From assembly GCA_032158295.1 (NCBI GenBank), contig CM063259.1, forward strand, positions 13,797,564 to 13,861,563: DNA of 64,000 nucleotides, in the 5' to 3' direction. A model generated the notes under the pieces. The model was not told the DNA's origin. It searched no databases and saw only the letters and a program-made list of their open reading frames with translations. Every line of letters begins with the position of its first letter. Within the stretch, counting starts at the first letter, position 1. Positions 53,001 through 64,000 of the stretch are shown one piece after another. A program made the position numbers and the translations under genes. Origin of the DNA: Pycnopodia helianthoides (lineage: Eukaryota; Echinodermata; Asteroidea; Forcipulatida; Asteriidae).

Positions 53001-56000
53001 AATAGACACTATCGGCGACCATAGTCACGTGACTCATAGTGGGTATAAAATGTAAACATACCAAGCAAGCAACATGAAAAAGCATGGCTGCTTCCTACCT
53101 TATGGCAGAAGTACTCGGGCGCAGCCATGCTTTTCCATGCACACTGCATGTTGCTTGCTTGGTTTGCTTACATTTTATACCCACTATGAGTCATGTGTAA
53201 CTGGATGAAATTGCAGGCCCCCTTTTTTAAAATGTTAAACTCCTAGCTTTGCATGAAATTGGACACCGGTTTTAACATAAATGAAAGTCAGATTCTACTC
53301 TTACCAATACGTTGAGTTTGGTCTCTTTTTCTTTGAACTGCTCTGCAAATGCGTAAACTCCCTTCGGTTTCGACATGTCCAGTATGTGGAGGTGAACGTT
53401 CTGAAATTCAAGATTATTGTGAATAAAACAGAGAAACTGCAGCCCGAAACCATCGGATTCCTAAACCCATCAAAGTGCCTACCACCTGTACTGGGTTGAT
53501 GCACTGGATTGTTCTAGGAGAGCAAAGGAGTCATTTGTTGGGGAGGGGCGGGGCAAGGAGGGGGCGGGAAAGAGGCCACTGGTCCAGAACACAAGCAAGC
53601 ATTGGACTAAATCAACCTGGGAATCCACCACTGTCCGTCACACTTTTCAGAAATACAGTAACTCCAAAGGAAGGTCAATTAAGTGGGACAAATTATAAAA
53701 AAATAGTTTTCTACATTTTGAGAACCCTTAGGGAACCCACAAAGCAACATTTACAGCAGTATCGTTTCCAGGTCCATGGAAATATTGCCGAAAGTCTGGA
53801 GTGGTCATGTCCTTGCAGGAAGAATACTCCACACTTGGAATACACAATCTGAGAAACGTTTCTCAGATTGAAAAGTTTTGAATTCCTCTCTCTCTTAAAC
53901 TACATTCCTTTGAAGGGAATCGTTTCTCAAAATGTTACACACTATCCACAGCTGCAGTGCTTTTTACCAAGCAAGTTTTTATGGTCATTACTTTTTGGGG
54001 GTTACCCTCCCTTTAAACACAAACCTCATTCCCGCTGGCCTCGGTGATCTCTTTCCGTGCCTCCTCCCCACGCTCTGCACTTCGACACACCATGTGCACA
54101 GTGCCACCTATACGTAAAAATGACAAAGTCAAGAAAGGCTATGAATAATTTTTTACCCAGCAAACTCGAGCAAAGGATCCCGAAGGGCTGATTTCACAAA
54201 GCTCTCAGATTCATCTTCAAAGATGAGTTGTCAGTATCACCATAGCGATTTGTATAGTGACATCACTCTTTGCTCAGCAAATAAGAGTGATTCGCAGTGA
54301 AGGCCAATCTTAGCTCTTTGTGAAACCGAGCCCTCGTTCTTCTGAGACAGATGCCAGGTGTTAGAGTTTTTCTTACAAAAATAGTGACCCCAGAAAAGAG
54401 TGACCCCAGGCCTGGACTTACATAGAGGCTACGGAAGCCATGGCCTCTGTTGCCCTGGTCTTGGCCTTGGTGCCCCTTCGAAAGTTTCCCAAAGACTTTA
54501 AGATTTTCTAATGGAAATGCCCTTTGGTAATTTCAAATGGCTCTGCATGCCCTCTCCAAGTCCAATATGACATTCCAGGTATGAGACCCCCTCTATCAGT
54601 AAGTTATAGACCTTTCCATTGTTGATAAACAAACCGCGCTGGTTGGCATGGCCGGCCGAATGTTAGCAAAACAATCAATCGTGTTAAAAGAAAATGTGAC
54701 CAAATTCGACATTTTCTGTAAAGATTCATGAGCTGAAATAGCTCTTATGATTGGTTGATTTGTTTCCAACAAATTCAACATAATTTAAAATATTTGTGTA
54801 ACATCGCTGAAAACTATGGCTATCTGTTTTTTATTTGCATTTATGGCTTTCTATATTTTTCGAACCTCGGTTGGCAAAAACTCGGGCTGTGACGTTGCAA
54901 TAGAAAGGTCTATTTTCAATGTAAAATACTCAGCAAGTCTTGTACCAAGACCCATCAACCATCAAGGTTCTACTCCTCATCTATTATTCTATCCATGGCA
55001 CATCTCCTAGATACATCCAGGATTCAATACAGCTAAGAGTTTCTACAAGACAGCTTCGCTCTACAAGCACCATGCTCCTCAACATCCCTCGTTCTAAACA
55101 CACTTGGGGAGATCATTCTTTCTCACAATGCTGGACGTCTCTTTGGAATGCTCTTCCACTAAACCTCAGACAAGAAGACACTCTCTCCAGTTTCAAAACT
55201 AAGGCCGTGTCCGCATTGCGACTACAGCTATGGCTACGTACTTACATGTCATCCAGTGATGAAGTATAGGACGTCCTTAGCAACACCCTTAACAACAGTG
55301 GTAGCCGTAGCTGTAGCCGCCAATTCAGATACGGCCTCACTTGAAAACACGCTTGTTCAGTTTAAGGCAATTACCAGAGTTTTTTTCTATGCGCCAGGAG
55401 TGTTATTCTGACAAACATTGTCCCAGGGTTCTGCATGTCCACAGTGGTCGGTGCCAGAAAACCCACCCGGCAATCAGGATTCCCCAACCACCACTGGCAG
55501 AATTTTCTCTGTTTCTGACCACCACACATTTTCCATTAATTTTGAGTACTTCTTTGATACGAGTATAGTATACTCATATGATCTACTGTGTAACTGATCC
55601 ATCCCGCAATGGTTTCCAGGGAAACATTTTTTCCACCACTAAAGAAATCCTGTGCAGAGCCCTGTTGTCCATTATCAATATTAGCTCAGCCAGTACAAAC
55701 CTCTTCTTGCTAGTTCCAGAGCAGCACATTTTCCTATTCCACTGTTAGCGCCGGTGATCATGAACGACTGCGATGTCAAGTCAACATCGAGGGCTCCAGC
55801 TTCAAAACTTTTAGCTGCGTGCTCATATCCACTCCTGAAATCACATAAGGAAAACAAACTATAAATCTATCCGAATGTGATGCCTTTTTGGATAAACAAT
55901 AATAAAAATAAACATCAATATCGTCTTTTTTTAAGATTAAAACAAACATATTCCAAAAATTTATTCCAATCAAATCAAATCAAACTTAATTTAAAATTGT

Positions 56001-56084
56001 TGTGTGATCCTTTACTTGATGTACTCACTTGCAGAATTCTCTAACACCTTTGATGATGAAAACCGAGTTTCTGTATAAACTCAT
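50046..56084 (-). CDS. DHRS12: Dehydrogenase/reductase SDR family member 12
   Basis: Short-chain dehydrogenase (SDR40C type) of unknown physiological substrate. Eight exons 5' to 3': 56084-56029, 55834-55701, 54107-54025, 53400-53305, 52611-52469, 51874-51767, 51327-51099, 50167-50046, all GT-AG. Phases agree except that exon 52611-52469 is one base short. Predicted 323 residues (human 317). The N-terminus MSLYRNSVFIIKGVREFCKS matches the family. NAD(P) motif TGANSGIG (46-53), NNAG (125-128), TVSSGG serine, catalytic YAQNK (Y203, K207), then MHPGWADTPAVR. The missing base falls in a G run between NNA and CMV (about 52600), so NNAG is read in frame only if one G is restored. Start context GCCACCATGA is strong. 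Further 5' non-coding exons are likely beyond 56111. Confidence 0.94.
51386..51572. mobile_element. Foldback MITE family E copy 5
   Basis: GCCCAAATTTCATAGAGCTG at the left and its complement at the right. In a DHRS12 intron. Confidence 0.85.
52190..52405. repeat. Inverted-repeat element related to 25060-25200
   Basis: Contains GTGGTCCGCTGGCCAAGTAC, GAAGACCAGTCAGAATTC and GGCTAGTTCAGTGTTGAAAA. Preceded at 52144 by the T3 end AAAGGTAGGGTCATAGATTG. Confidence 0.55.
53030..53200. mobile_element. Large foldback element (arms about 70 bp)
   Basis: ACTCATAGTGGGTATAAAAT, then CAAGCAAGCAACATG and AAGCATGGCTGC are mirrored as GCAGCCATGCTT, CATGTTGCTTGC and ATTTTATACCCACTATGAGT. In a DHRS12 intron. 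Confidence 0.85.
54186..54335. mobile_element. MITE family H (TTTCACAAAG ends), copy 1
   Basis: GGGCTGATTTCACAAAGCTC and CTTTGTGAAACCGAGCCC are inverted. Copy 2 is at 58232-58380 in reverse orientation. Confidence 0.75.
54595..54790. repeat. Repeat shared with 8625-8820 (inverted)
   Basis: Shares TGTTGATAAACAAAC, GGCATGG..GGCCGAATGTTAGCAAAA and ATTGTGTTA-type blocks with the reverse strand of 8625-8820. Similarity is about three quarters by eye. Confidence 0.55.
54940..55215 (+). mobile_element. Non-LTR retrotransposon 3' fragment (CR1/L2-like)
   Basis: The translated block LRVSTRQLRSTSTMLLNIPR, then TWGDHSFSQCWTSLWNALPL and DTLSSFKTKAV, matches the C-terminal tail of CR1/L2-type reverse transcriptases (GDRAFS..LWNSLP..FKT). 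It lies in a DHRS12 intron, on the opposite strand to the gene. Confidence 0.75.
55200..55338. mobile_element. Palindromic MITE family J copy 2
   Basis: AGGCCGTGTCCGCATTGCGA and CCGCCAATTCAGATACGGCCT bound it. It interrupts or abuts the LINE tail directly upstream. Confidence 0.75.
55423..55664. repeat. CAGGGTTCTGC-end repeat copy 2
   Basis: CAGGGTTCTGCATGTCCACA at the left, CTGTGCAGAGCCCTG at the right. Matches 18206-18536. Confidence 0.6.
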
Positions 56085-56368
56085 GGTGGCAGTCCGGATG
56101 TCAACAGTGACCTGATTGAAATGGAGGAAAATTTCCGCATATCAGCAACTTTCTAAGGGAATTTAAAAACAATTTTTTGTTTTTTGGACTTCATAACTAC
56201 TCCTCTTGAGGATTTGGTAGGAAAAAAAATGCTAATTTTTTCCCTTTAAAAGAAAATGCATTGCGAGGACATTTCATTACACTGCCGGAACTTTCCAGCA
56301 GTCATGCCCAAAGGAGCTAAAATGGTGTTTCGCAGGTAGCGTTATCAAGGTCTTTATAACCAGGAAAT

Positions 56369-56500
56369 TGCTAGATAGCTCAGTTGGTAAGAGCACTGTT
56401 ACATTAATCCGGAGTACATTGGTTCCAATCCCGCTCTAGTCAATTTTTCTTTGTTCAACCTCAATATAGTTTCCCATGTGGTTTATTACTTGACAAATTA
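56369..56500 (+). repeat. SINE family C copy 3, lacking most of the 5' extension
   Basis: TAGCTCAGTTGGTAAGAG, GGTTCCAATCCCGC and the shared tail CAATTTTTCTTTGTTCAACC. Confidence 0.75.
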
Positions 56501-57099
56501 AAAAAGATTATTTGCAATTTTAACTGTTACTGCAAAAAAAATGAGGTGGGGGTTGGGGGTGGGGGTGGGGTTGGGGTAATTTCAACAGCACAAGAACTAG
56601 TAGAAGGAAGTTATAGACTCTTAAGACTAACACTACAGTCACAGTACAGTACAACCATGGAGGTTGGGATGCACCTTCGATAGTCGAACGTATAAGCTGC
56701 ATGAGTGAACATGGTGAATGGAATTGATGTGTGGCTACTAAGGTTCGCTACACTGGAGGTTCTACAGTGTTGTAAGTCTCTGATAATGGAGTCACCATAA
56801 GCGTATACATCAACAATTACAACAATCCCCCTTCACCTGCATGTTCTTCATGGTCGACATGAAGCCGAAATTAAGACCAGCTTTTAAAAAAAAACTTATA
56901 TTTTAAAAGATTTGCGAAATTGTTTACAATTTACAATTTCTAATTTAAGCTCTTTTTTGTAATTTAATCAAAACCAAATTCAATCAATGGTCGAAATTTA
57001 TTTGAAAAAAATCGCAATACAACTACAAGTTTTTTTCAAAACAACTGCCGAGGTTCCATGAAGTCCAGATTCTCGCGAAAGCTCGTATGCTCTCGAGGC

Positions 57100-57832
57100 T
57101 GCGTAGTCCACTTTATTACTATACACTGTCTTAATAAAATACCACGATGGCTCGACGACTTAGACTCGTGATCTCTGTAATCTGATTCTAACTGCCGAGT
57201 GTTACCGTCTGTCCGTTTGCTCTAAAATTCACCGAGCCACCAAACTGAAACAGTCACTAAACAGTCTCAAAAACTTCCATAAACTGGTTGTTGAACACAT
57301 CAATACTCTATACGTTTACTTAATATTCTCGATTCAACGAATTTCATTTGACAAAACACTCAGAAACACAGCGTCAACTTACCAAAATTTAAATCCCACT
57401 GCAAATACACATTAGTCAGCACAATCCACATTATCACTAGACCATTACTTTTGGTATTGATAAGTCTGGGTGCTAGATTGAATTATGTAATCAACCCAAA
57501 TGGTCTTGTTCTGTGCACTCAAGAACCAGACTGAAAACTTACTCGTGTTTACAATGTATAGCGCCCTCTTCGCTTTTACCGAGACCGATTGAAGGGAACA
57601 CTTTGATCTCAGCAGACTGGCAAAATAAAATAAAACGGGGAGGACCGGAGCATTCTTCTAAAGTTTGAGCAATTATTTTACTATACATTCCGATAATACA
57701 AGAACTGTTTGATTTTTTTTTTAGTATTCCCACTTGACCATAAAAACCTACAAATTAGTTATTCAGCCTAAACCATGGTTTGCCGATTGGAACACGGCAA
57801 CCTGCGCTTATAGACCAATCCATTTTATAATC
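57100..57832. other. DHRS12 upstream region
   Basis: Mostly unique. A minus-strand donor (AAATTTTG|GTAAGT) near 57384 could mark a DHRS12 5' non-coding exon. No coding region is recognised. Confidence 0.35.
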
Positions 57833-57836
57833 TTAA

Positions 57837-58212
57837 AGGAACATTACAGAATTGGTAATAAAATGACTTGTAAAATATACTTTTTGATCACAGATTTACA
57901 TAAAACTTACACGGTTTAATGATGATGATAGTAGAAAACATCCCTTGAAATATTTCTGTCTGATATGCCATAATTTGATGAGAAATGAATAAACTATTTT
58001 TCCGATTGGCAGTGAGCGGTTTATTCATTTGTTGAATCTATATGATTTCATGCAAATATGTAATCGGTTTTTCACTATTTTCTCGTGACCCAGATGGCCG
58101 ATCGATCTCAAACTTCTACAGGTTTGTCAGTTTATGTATATGGTGGATTACATAAAGTGCTTACACTGCAAGCAACTGTTTTGTTAGCAAAAACCAATTC
58201 TGTAATGTTCCT
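57837..58212. mobile_element. TTAA-target MITE, family T1 copy 4
   Basis: AGGAACATTACAGAATTGGT ends with TTAA at 57833-57836 and 58213-58216. Same orientation as copy 1. Confidence 0.85.
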
Positions 58213-58231
58213 TTAACAATTTCATGGCCTG

Positions 58232-58380
58232 GGGCCGATTTCACAAAGAGTTCAGACTGATCGTAACTGCAAATCCATCGCAGTTGCTTAGCAAAGAGTG
58301 ATGTCACAATACAAATCACTATGGTAATACTGATAACTCATCTTACGATGAATCTCAGTGCTTTGTGAAATCGACCTCTG
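58232..58380. mobile_element. MITE family H copy 2
   Basis: GGGGCCGATTTCACAAAG at the left and CTTTGTGAAATCGACC at the right. Inside matches 54186-54335 in reverse. Confidence 0.75.
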
Positions 58381-58992
58381 TACCCATTGATGTCCATAAA
58401 TTAATATTATGGAGATCAATGCCTGCAAAACGGAACAAACGAAATAGACAAACTACGGAATAGAGGGAACCAGAGAAAAAGATGGAGAGACAAGTAGGTA
58501 ACAATACTTGGGGACAGTCAAACGGAGAAATTTTGAAGACATCATGCCTCCATCCTGCAGTGGATCGACAATGGCTGAAAAATCAAAATCAAAATCAAAA
58601 TCAAACTGATCCAAATGTCTGTATGTACCACACTGTTTGCCCGCGCCATTGATGTGACTACGCTGACTACACGAAGTGCGCAGGCTTAACGCACACAATG
58701 CGTTAAAATGGTCGTATGCCGTTTGCATGACGCTCCACTACACATTGCACTCGGCTCGGCGCGATTCGAAAACCGCATTTTTCAGCTTCGGATGGTCTTC
58801 GGATGTTCGGAGCGTGTACTCGGGCGCCCGATCATCCATCACCACGCTTTATTGTAATGTATTTGAATACAACACATAGAGGTAACCGAACCCAACAATC
58901 ATTCAAAAGCGACAACCAAACTATTACAAAATAAGAGGAACATACATACAAAAACAATATAATAAAAAAGCTTTTTGGCGCTCTTAAAAAAA

Positions 58993-59286
58993 ATGTCGTC
59001 GGAAAACTTTGGACCAATCACGAGGCTAGCAGTGTGCGGCATCTTCCATGTGACGTCGGTGGCTGTTGCTAACAACTCGGCACACTTGCGATGTCGTCGG
59101 AAAACTTTGGACCAATCACAAGGCTAGCTGTGTGCGGCATCTTCCATGTGACGTCGGTGGCTGTTGCTAACAACTCGGCACACTTGCGATGTCGTCGGAA
59201 AACTTTGGACCAATCACAAGGCTAGCAGTGTGCGGCATCTTCCACGTGACGTCAGTGGCCGTTGCTAACAACTCGGCACACTTGCG
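58993..59286 (+). promoter_or_regulatory. Three tandem 98-bp units in the ADP/ATP translocase promoter
   Basis: Units start at 58993, 59091 and 59189, with only a few differences and no spacer. Each carries GGACCAATCAC (CCAAT at 59014, 59112, 59210) and TGACGTC (59051, 59149, 59247). The third unit has a full CRE TGACGTCA (59247-59254) overlapping an E-box CACGTG (59243-59248). The array ends about 140 bases before the ATG. Roles of CREB/ATF, NF-Y and E-box factors are inferred from motifs. The antisense ORF across it is a repeat artefact. Confidence 0.85.
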
Positions 59287-59428
59287 CTTCAAACTTTCTA
59301 CCGACTGCAAGTGTCCCGCTTCACCGCTGCGTATCCAAGCAAGATTTTTGGATTTTTCTCGCTGCAAATAAGATCTTTGCACTTGAAAGTCTCTTTTTTT
59401 GGAGGTAAAGGCCCAGAAATCCAGCATC

Positions 59429-61142
59429 ATGTCCGGAAAAGGTTTCGACATGGTTTCCTTCACCAAGGATTTGATGGCCGGTGGGACCGCCGCCGCTATC
59501 TCCAAGACCGCAGTGGCACCGATTGAGCGTGTGAAACTACTGCTCCAGGTAGGTAGGGCCAGACAGTTTTCATCCTGCGCTTTATTAATAAAAAATATGT
59601 ATATAATAAAAGAAACTATTTAAAAGGAGCCTGGACTTTTGTTTTGTTTCAGTGTGTTGATTATTTTAATTATGTGGTAAATGAAAGATTATTTATTTCG
59701 TTATACAAAAATTGTGCAAAATAGAAGGGTACATTAGTCGTTATGGATTGTAGGAAAGTTACGATTTTTTTATTTATTTGTTTGCGTCACACAACGAGAA
59801 AACAACGCATCGCGGAACTCACTTTGCATAATTCATCCTTTGACATGAAGTAAAAGACGCCTTGCATATGACGTCACAACTCCAAACAATATTGAACCAC
59901 TGAAATGAAAACGCACAGCTACGCGCGGCGATGGCCCAATGAGCAACCTTCTATTGACCTCGAGCCGAGAGCGCCCCGTGACGTCATATGAATAAGACCT
60001 CATCAATAAAATAATATTGACCTCCATGAATGGACTTTATGCATTGACGTCATCAAGAGGTCAAAGAGGTCAACTGATGATAAAACAATGATCACGCAAA
60101 GATTTGTACGCGCGGTGCACAGCATTGGCCAACGGGCAGCCTGCTTTTGACCTTTGGTCGAGGGCACCCTACTAAAATGACGTCATATTGTTTTGAACTT
60201 TTGTTGGGTTGTTGGTTAGGTTGGAAGTTGTTGGTTAGTTAGTGAGTGGAGTTGACTGTTTGTTTGGTTGTGTTTGGAATTAGTTGGTTGCTGACTGGCA
60301 AGGTCTTTTTGATTTGACACTTTTTAAATTATTTGATTGCTTTTGTTTTCGCCATTCGTCGACAGGTTCAGGCTGCATCTACTCAAATTGCAGCCGACAA
60401 GCAGTACAAGGGCATCATTGACTGCTTCTCTCGTGTGACCAAAGAACAGGGATTCAACTCATTGTGGCGTGGCAATCTAGCAAATGTCATCCGCTACTTT
60501 CCAACTCAGGCTCTCAACTTCGCCTTCAAGGACAAGTACAAGCAGATCTTCCTGAGCGGGGTGGACAAGAAGACTCAGTTCCCCCGCTACTTTGCCGGCA
60601 ACTTAGCCTCCGGTGGCGCTGCCGGTGCGACCTCCTTGTGCTTCGTCTATCCTTTGGACTTCGCCCGTACCCGCCTGGCTGCTGACGTCGGGAAAGCTGG
60701 TAGTGGTCGTGAGTTCAAGGGACTAGGTGACTGCCTGAGCAAGATTGTCAAGTCCGATGGGGTGAAAGGACTGTACCGTGGCTTTGGTGTGTCCGTTCAG
60801 GGTATCATCATCTACCGAGCTGCCTACTTCGGCACTTACGACACCCTGAAGTCACTGGTCCCAGCCGAGTACAACAACTTCTTCGTGAGCTGGATGATCG
60901 CCCAGGCCGTTACCACCGGGTCTGGTGTGGTCAGCTACCCATTTGACACCGTTCGTCGTCGCATGATGATGCAATCTGGACGCAAAGACATCCTTTACAA
61001 GGGCACCCTGGACTGCTGGAGTAAGATCTTCAAGCAAGAGGGACCATCTGCCTTCTTTAAGGGTGCACTTTCAAACGTTCTCCGTGGTACAGGCGGTGCC
61101 TTGGTGCTCGTCCTATACGACGAGATCAAGAAGATTCTTTAA
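59429..61142 (+). CDS. ADP/ATP translocase (adenine nucleotide carrier, SLC25A4/5/6 type)
   Basis: Exchanges cytosolic ADP for matrix ATP across the inner mitochondrial membrane. Two exons, 59429-59548 and 60366-61142 (intron 817 bp, CAG|GTAGGT to GTCGACAG), phase 0, 298 residues, the usual length. It has three carrier repeats, each with a PxDxxK/R-type motif: PIERVK (31-36), PLDFAR and PFDTVR. The carrier signature RRRMMM follows the third. The N-terminus [19 protein letters not shown] fits the family, which lacks a cleaved presequence. Invertebrate deuterostomes often have one such gene, so no vertebrate paralogue number is assigned. Codon use is strongly biased, as in a highly expressed gene. 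A poly-A signal candidate is at 62372-62377. Confidence 0.97.
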
Positions 61143-61654
61143 TTTTTTTCTCAAACCAACCCCACCTATCCTCGCCGGGCACTCTTCAAGAACTTTTCAA
61201 AAACTCTGAACTTTTTTGTATATTTAATTCTCAGGACTCGGACATTGGTGAAACAGGGATTTTTCGTGCACCTTGGTTACAATCTTCAATCAGTTTTCTG
61301 AAGTTTCAAGCTCTTCAGCGTTGTTTACCTTGGATTCTTGTAGTTCTCACTCTACACCCCAAAAAACCTCACCTCATCACCATGGGAAAGCCAGCTGGTT
61401 ATCTCATGGGGATCTCAGTAATTAGGAAATAGTTTCTTTTTAAATTTTAGTTTTAAAGAGAGTCAGCATTCAATTAGTCTAGCATTCTTTAATATTTTTT
61501 TAAATTAGGTATAGAAACAAATTAACTCATCCCCAAACCTGTTTCCAAACAGGAAGTTAAATTCGGCATAGGCACTGATTTCGTACACTTTTTTTCCTCT
61601 TTTAGTTTTGGATTTCGATATCTCAAATTTTTTGCTTAATCTTTTTCTTCACTC

Positions 61655-61686
<32 letters not shown>

Positions 61687-63390
61687 GAAAATCAAAAAAA
61701 AATTATTAAAATTTATAAAAACAAACAAAAACAATTTAAAACATAAAAAATTCAACAAAAAAAATAATCAATCAATCAATTTATGTTAAATGCACCCACC
61801 ATCATCTGGGTTTTCACTTCAAACCCATTTAAGGAGGGCTGTTACTCCTAGCTTGTTTACTTATGGAAATCTTTAAGTTTCCAATACCGTTTTCATATGT
61901 GAGCAAAGCTGGTAGAAGTTGCACCCCCGTATTTGTAGGCAATGAACTCTGCTTTTGGTAATTTTGTCTTTTACCCTCAAGAGTATCATTGTCCCCCATC
62001 TCATTCACTTTTTCGAAAAATTGTTCCCCAAAATACAAATTCTTTCTGTTTGTTCATCTTTCGATGAGATCATATTTCCAGCAGTGGTGATTGTTTTGGT
62101 GGAGGCTTTGGGCACTTGATCCAAGCCTCCATCCAGCATCCCCTGTCAGTACCTTGAATTTGATCACAACTTAAGGATTATATTTGAGAGAACCATTTTA
62201 AAATATTTTCCAGTCAAGACCCGGCGGTCTTATTTTTTACAGTTCGAGTCCTGTCCCTTGGGTAAATTCCTCATCTTAGATCCGCACATTTTCCTCCTCT
62301 CCATCAGAATGCTGACTCTCGCCCCAGTTTCTCCCTGTACTGGGTTAATTTCTAGTTGTTATTGTAGGACAAATAAAATGTTATCAACCGGTTTTTTTGG
62401 CGACACTATTTTCTGCGTTTGCTGTTTGAAGTTTATTTCCCGACGGAGTTTCTTGTGTCTCCATTTTTTTCTAAGATTTCTATTCTGTCAGTTCAAGGGC
62501 GCTTTGGGCCTCGCGTTCAGACGCCACCGACCACAACTTTAATCCCTTTGACCTTTAACTCAAAACTTAGTTCGACAAGATTTTAGAAGGTTCACCCTCA
62601 CACAAGTATGTAGTGGCCTACAATCGTGGACCCTCCTTTCGTTCAAGTCTTTGTCCTAACAAACGTCGACCCCCCCCCCCCCCCCTATAAGCCTTTTTGT
62701 GTATGGTGTACACTGCAGTGAGTGCACTGTATGGTTTGGGCATGGAGGTAGACATCCATGGTTTGGGGACACAACTTTACCCAAACCTAATAGCGCCATG
62801 TGTTCACCATATCTCAAAATGGCTTATTGCTTTCCTTTGTGACAGCAATCTTGACTCTTCTGTCCCTATTGTTGTAAGTACTGAAATTCGCACACACACA
62901 AGCTTACGGTCGGGTTTGTAGGGTCCCGCTATTGTTGTTGTTCTATTATTCCCTTTTTTAAAAAGAATTCCTCTGTGGGGATCCAAGTTGAACAAAGAAC
63001 AACTTTTGGGGGGTCTATTGTTCTATTGTTTGAAATACCACCCAAGGGCCCGTGTGTAAGCCCCCCCTCCATACACACAATAAATTAATGGGCCTTGCTA
63101 AAACCTTTACGAAGACATCATTTCCAGCCAATTCGCCCATACATGTTCACCATCTTACAATCTATCGCCCCAATCTTGAGTGACCTCAGAAATTGTTTGG
63201 GGGTCAATTAAACACGGAACGCAACCTCAGAAGACTCCTTTTCCTTTCTGAAGAAGATGAACAAAGTACGCATGAAAAAACAAGCAAAGTAAATTAGAAT
63301 GAAGTTTATTATTTTTAATATAATATCATTTTGTTTATTTTGTCCATTAATTCAAAACTTTTCAGTTAAAACTAGACAGTTTTCAGTGAT
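61143..63390 (+). other. ADP/ATP translocase 3' UTR and flank
   Basis: T-rich then A-rich sequence (A run 61656-61682), a candidate AATAAA at 62372 and another at 63079, and a C run at 62670-62685. The only ORFs are low-complexity or unlike known proteins. The A-rich block at 61656-61770 could cause internal priming. Confidence 0.55.
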
Positions 63391-63394
63391 GTAT

Positions 63395-63600
63395 TCGCAC
63401 CTCTGGTGTTTCTGATCAGCAGAGGTGGGTTCGAGTCTCGGTCGTGGCACTTGTGTTCTTGAGCAAAATACTTAACCACGATTTGTCCTTCGGACTACTA
63501 AGGATTGTAAGGTTCACATAGCAAGCACCCCTGTTTACGGTTTTCTTCAAAAGCCCAAGAAGGCGGGAGTGGAGTGGAGTGGACGTCACACATTGATTTT
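63395..63600 (+). repeat. SINE family A copy 5, head truncated
   Basis: B box GGGTTCGAGTCTCGGTCGTG at about 63427, followed by the family body TTGAGCAAAATACTTAACCA and the TTTACGGTTTTCTTCA region. Confidence 0.7.
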
Positions 63601-63730
63601 TAAACTATACAACGCCTAACAACCGTCAGTAACAGACAAATTTATACTAATCATGCTAGATCACTATACTTCAGTGTAAGACAATCCGCAAAGTTTCATG
63701 TCGAAAACTGCTTACTGAACGTTATTACCC

Positions 63731-63928
63731 GGACCCAATTCCATAGAGCTGCTTAAGCAGGGAATTATGCTCAACAACTTTCTGCTAAGCACAAATAAGC
63801 AGGATACCAGCCACAGATTGTACATAATTATGACACGGTACTTTGGTTGGTAACCTTATTCTGGTAAGCAAAATTTGTTGTGCTTAGCTACTTAATGAGC
63901 TTAAGCAGCTCTATGAAATTGAGCCCTG
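63731..63928. mobile_element. Foldback MITE family E copy 6
   Basis: CCCAATTCCATAGAGCTGCT and AGCAGCTCTATGAAATTGAG bound a 198-bp palindromic element. Confidence 0.85.
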
Positions 63929-64000
63929 ACAACGATTATGAATAAAATAAATGCCTTTTGTATTCGATTGCCCGTCTTCACATTTTGTCAATTTTAAGGG

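Noticed and set aside
59167..59505. 112-residue minus-strand ORF upstream of the ADP/ATP carrier
   Set aside because: Created by the 98-bp repeat array plus the antisense of exon 1.

Overview
The window is eukaryotic nuclear DNA from an invertebrate animal. It has short exons in long AT-rich introns, GT-AG splice sites, vertebrate-like orthologues, and many tRNA-derived SINEs and foldback MITEs. The gene set (condensin SMC4, SDHAF2, DHRS12, ADP/ATP carrier, a TNF-superfamily ligand, a plant-type polyamine oxidase) fits a marine deuterostome, most likely an echinoderm. That placement is inferred from gene style and not from a diagnostic marker.

Layout. (1) 1-6979, minus strand: a TNF-superfamily ligand gene broken into small exons. 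The signal-anchor exon is at 6675-6979 and the TNF homology domain lies in the last four exons (2339 down to base 1, continuing off the left edge). (2) 7-12 kb: no confident gene, but MITEs, a possible 5' non-coding exon and one unexplained semi-open stretch. (3) 11.8-14.8 kb, plus strand: an intronless-CDS polyamine oxidase with a single frameshift and a probable 5' untranslated exon. (4) 14.8-23.1 kb: repeats, including LINE tails, SINEs and MITEs. (5) 23.47-44.03 kb, minus strand: a full condensin SMC4 gene, 24 coding exons whose phases all agree, with a 5' non-coding exon near 45.16 kb. (6) 45.67-47.81 kb, plus strand: SDHAF2, divergent from SMC4 across about 0.5 kb. (7) 50.05-56.08 kb, minus strand: DHRS12, 8 exons. 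(8) 58.99-61.14 kb, plus strand: ADP/ATP translocase, 2 exons, with a 3 x 98 bp tandem repeat in its promoter. (9) 61.1-64 kb: its 3' UTR and repeats.

The genes do not form one pathway. SMC4 serves mitotic chromosome condensation. SDHAF2 and the ADP/ATP carrier are mitochondrial. DHRS12 and the polyamine oxidase are oxidoreductases. The TNF ligand is a cell-surface signal.

The most notable points are the TNF-family ligand assembled from exons too small to stand out as ORFs; the tandem-triplicated CCAAT/CRE promoter of the ADP/ATP carrier; local tandem duplications inside SMC4; a set of nested transposon insertions with empty sites in the same window, which identify TTAA as the target of one MITE family; and four one-base frameshifts in otherwise intact conserved genes, which look like sequence errors and not gene death.
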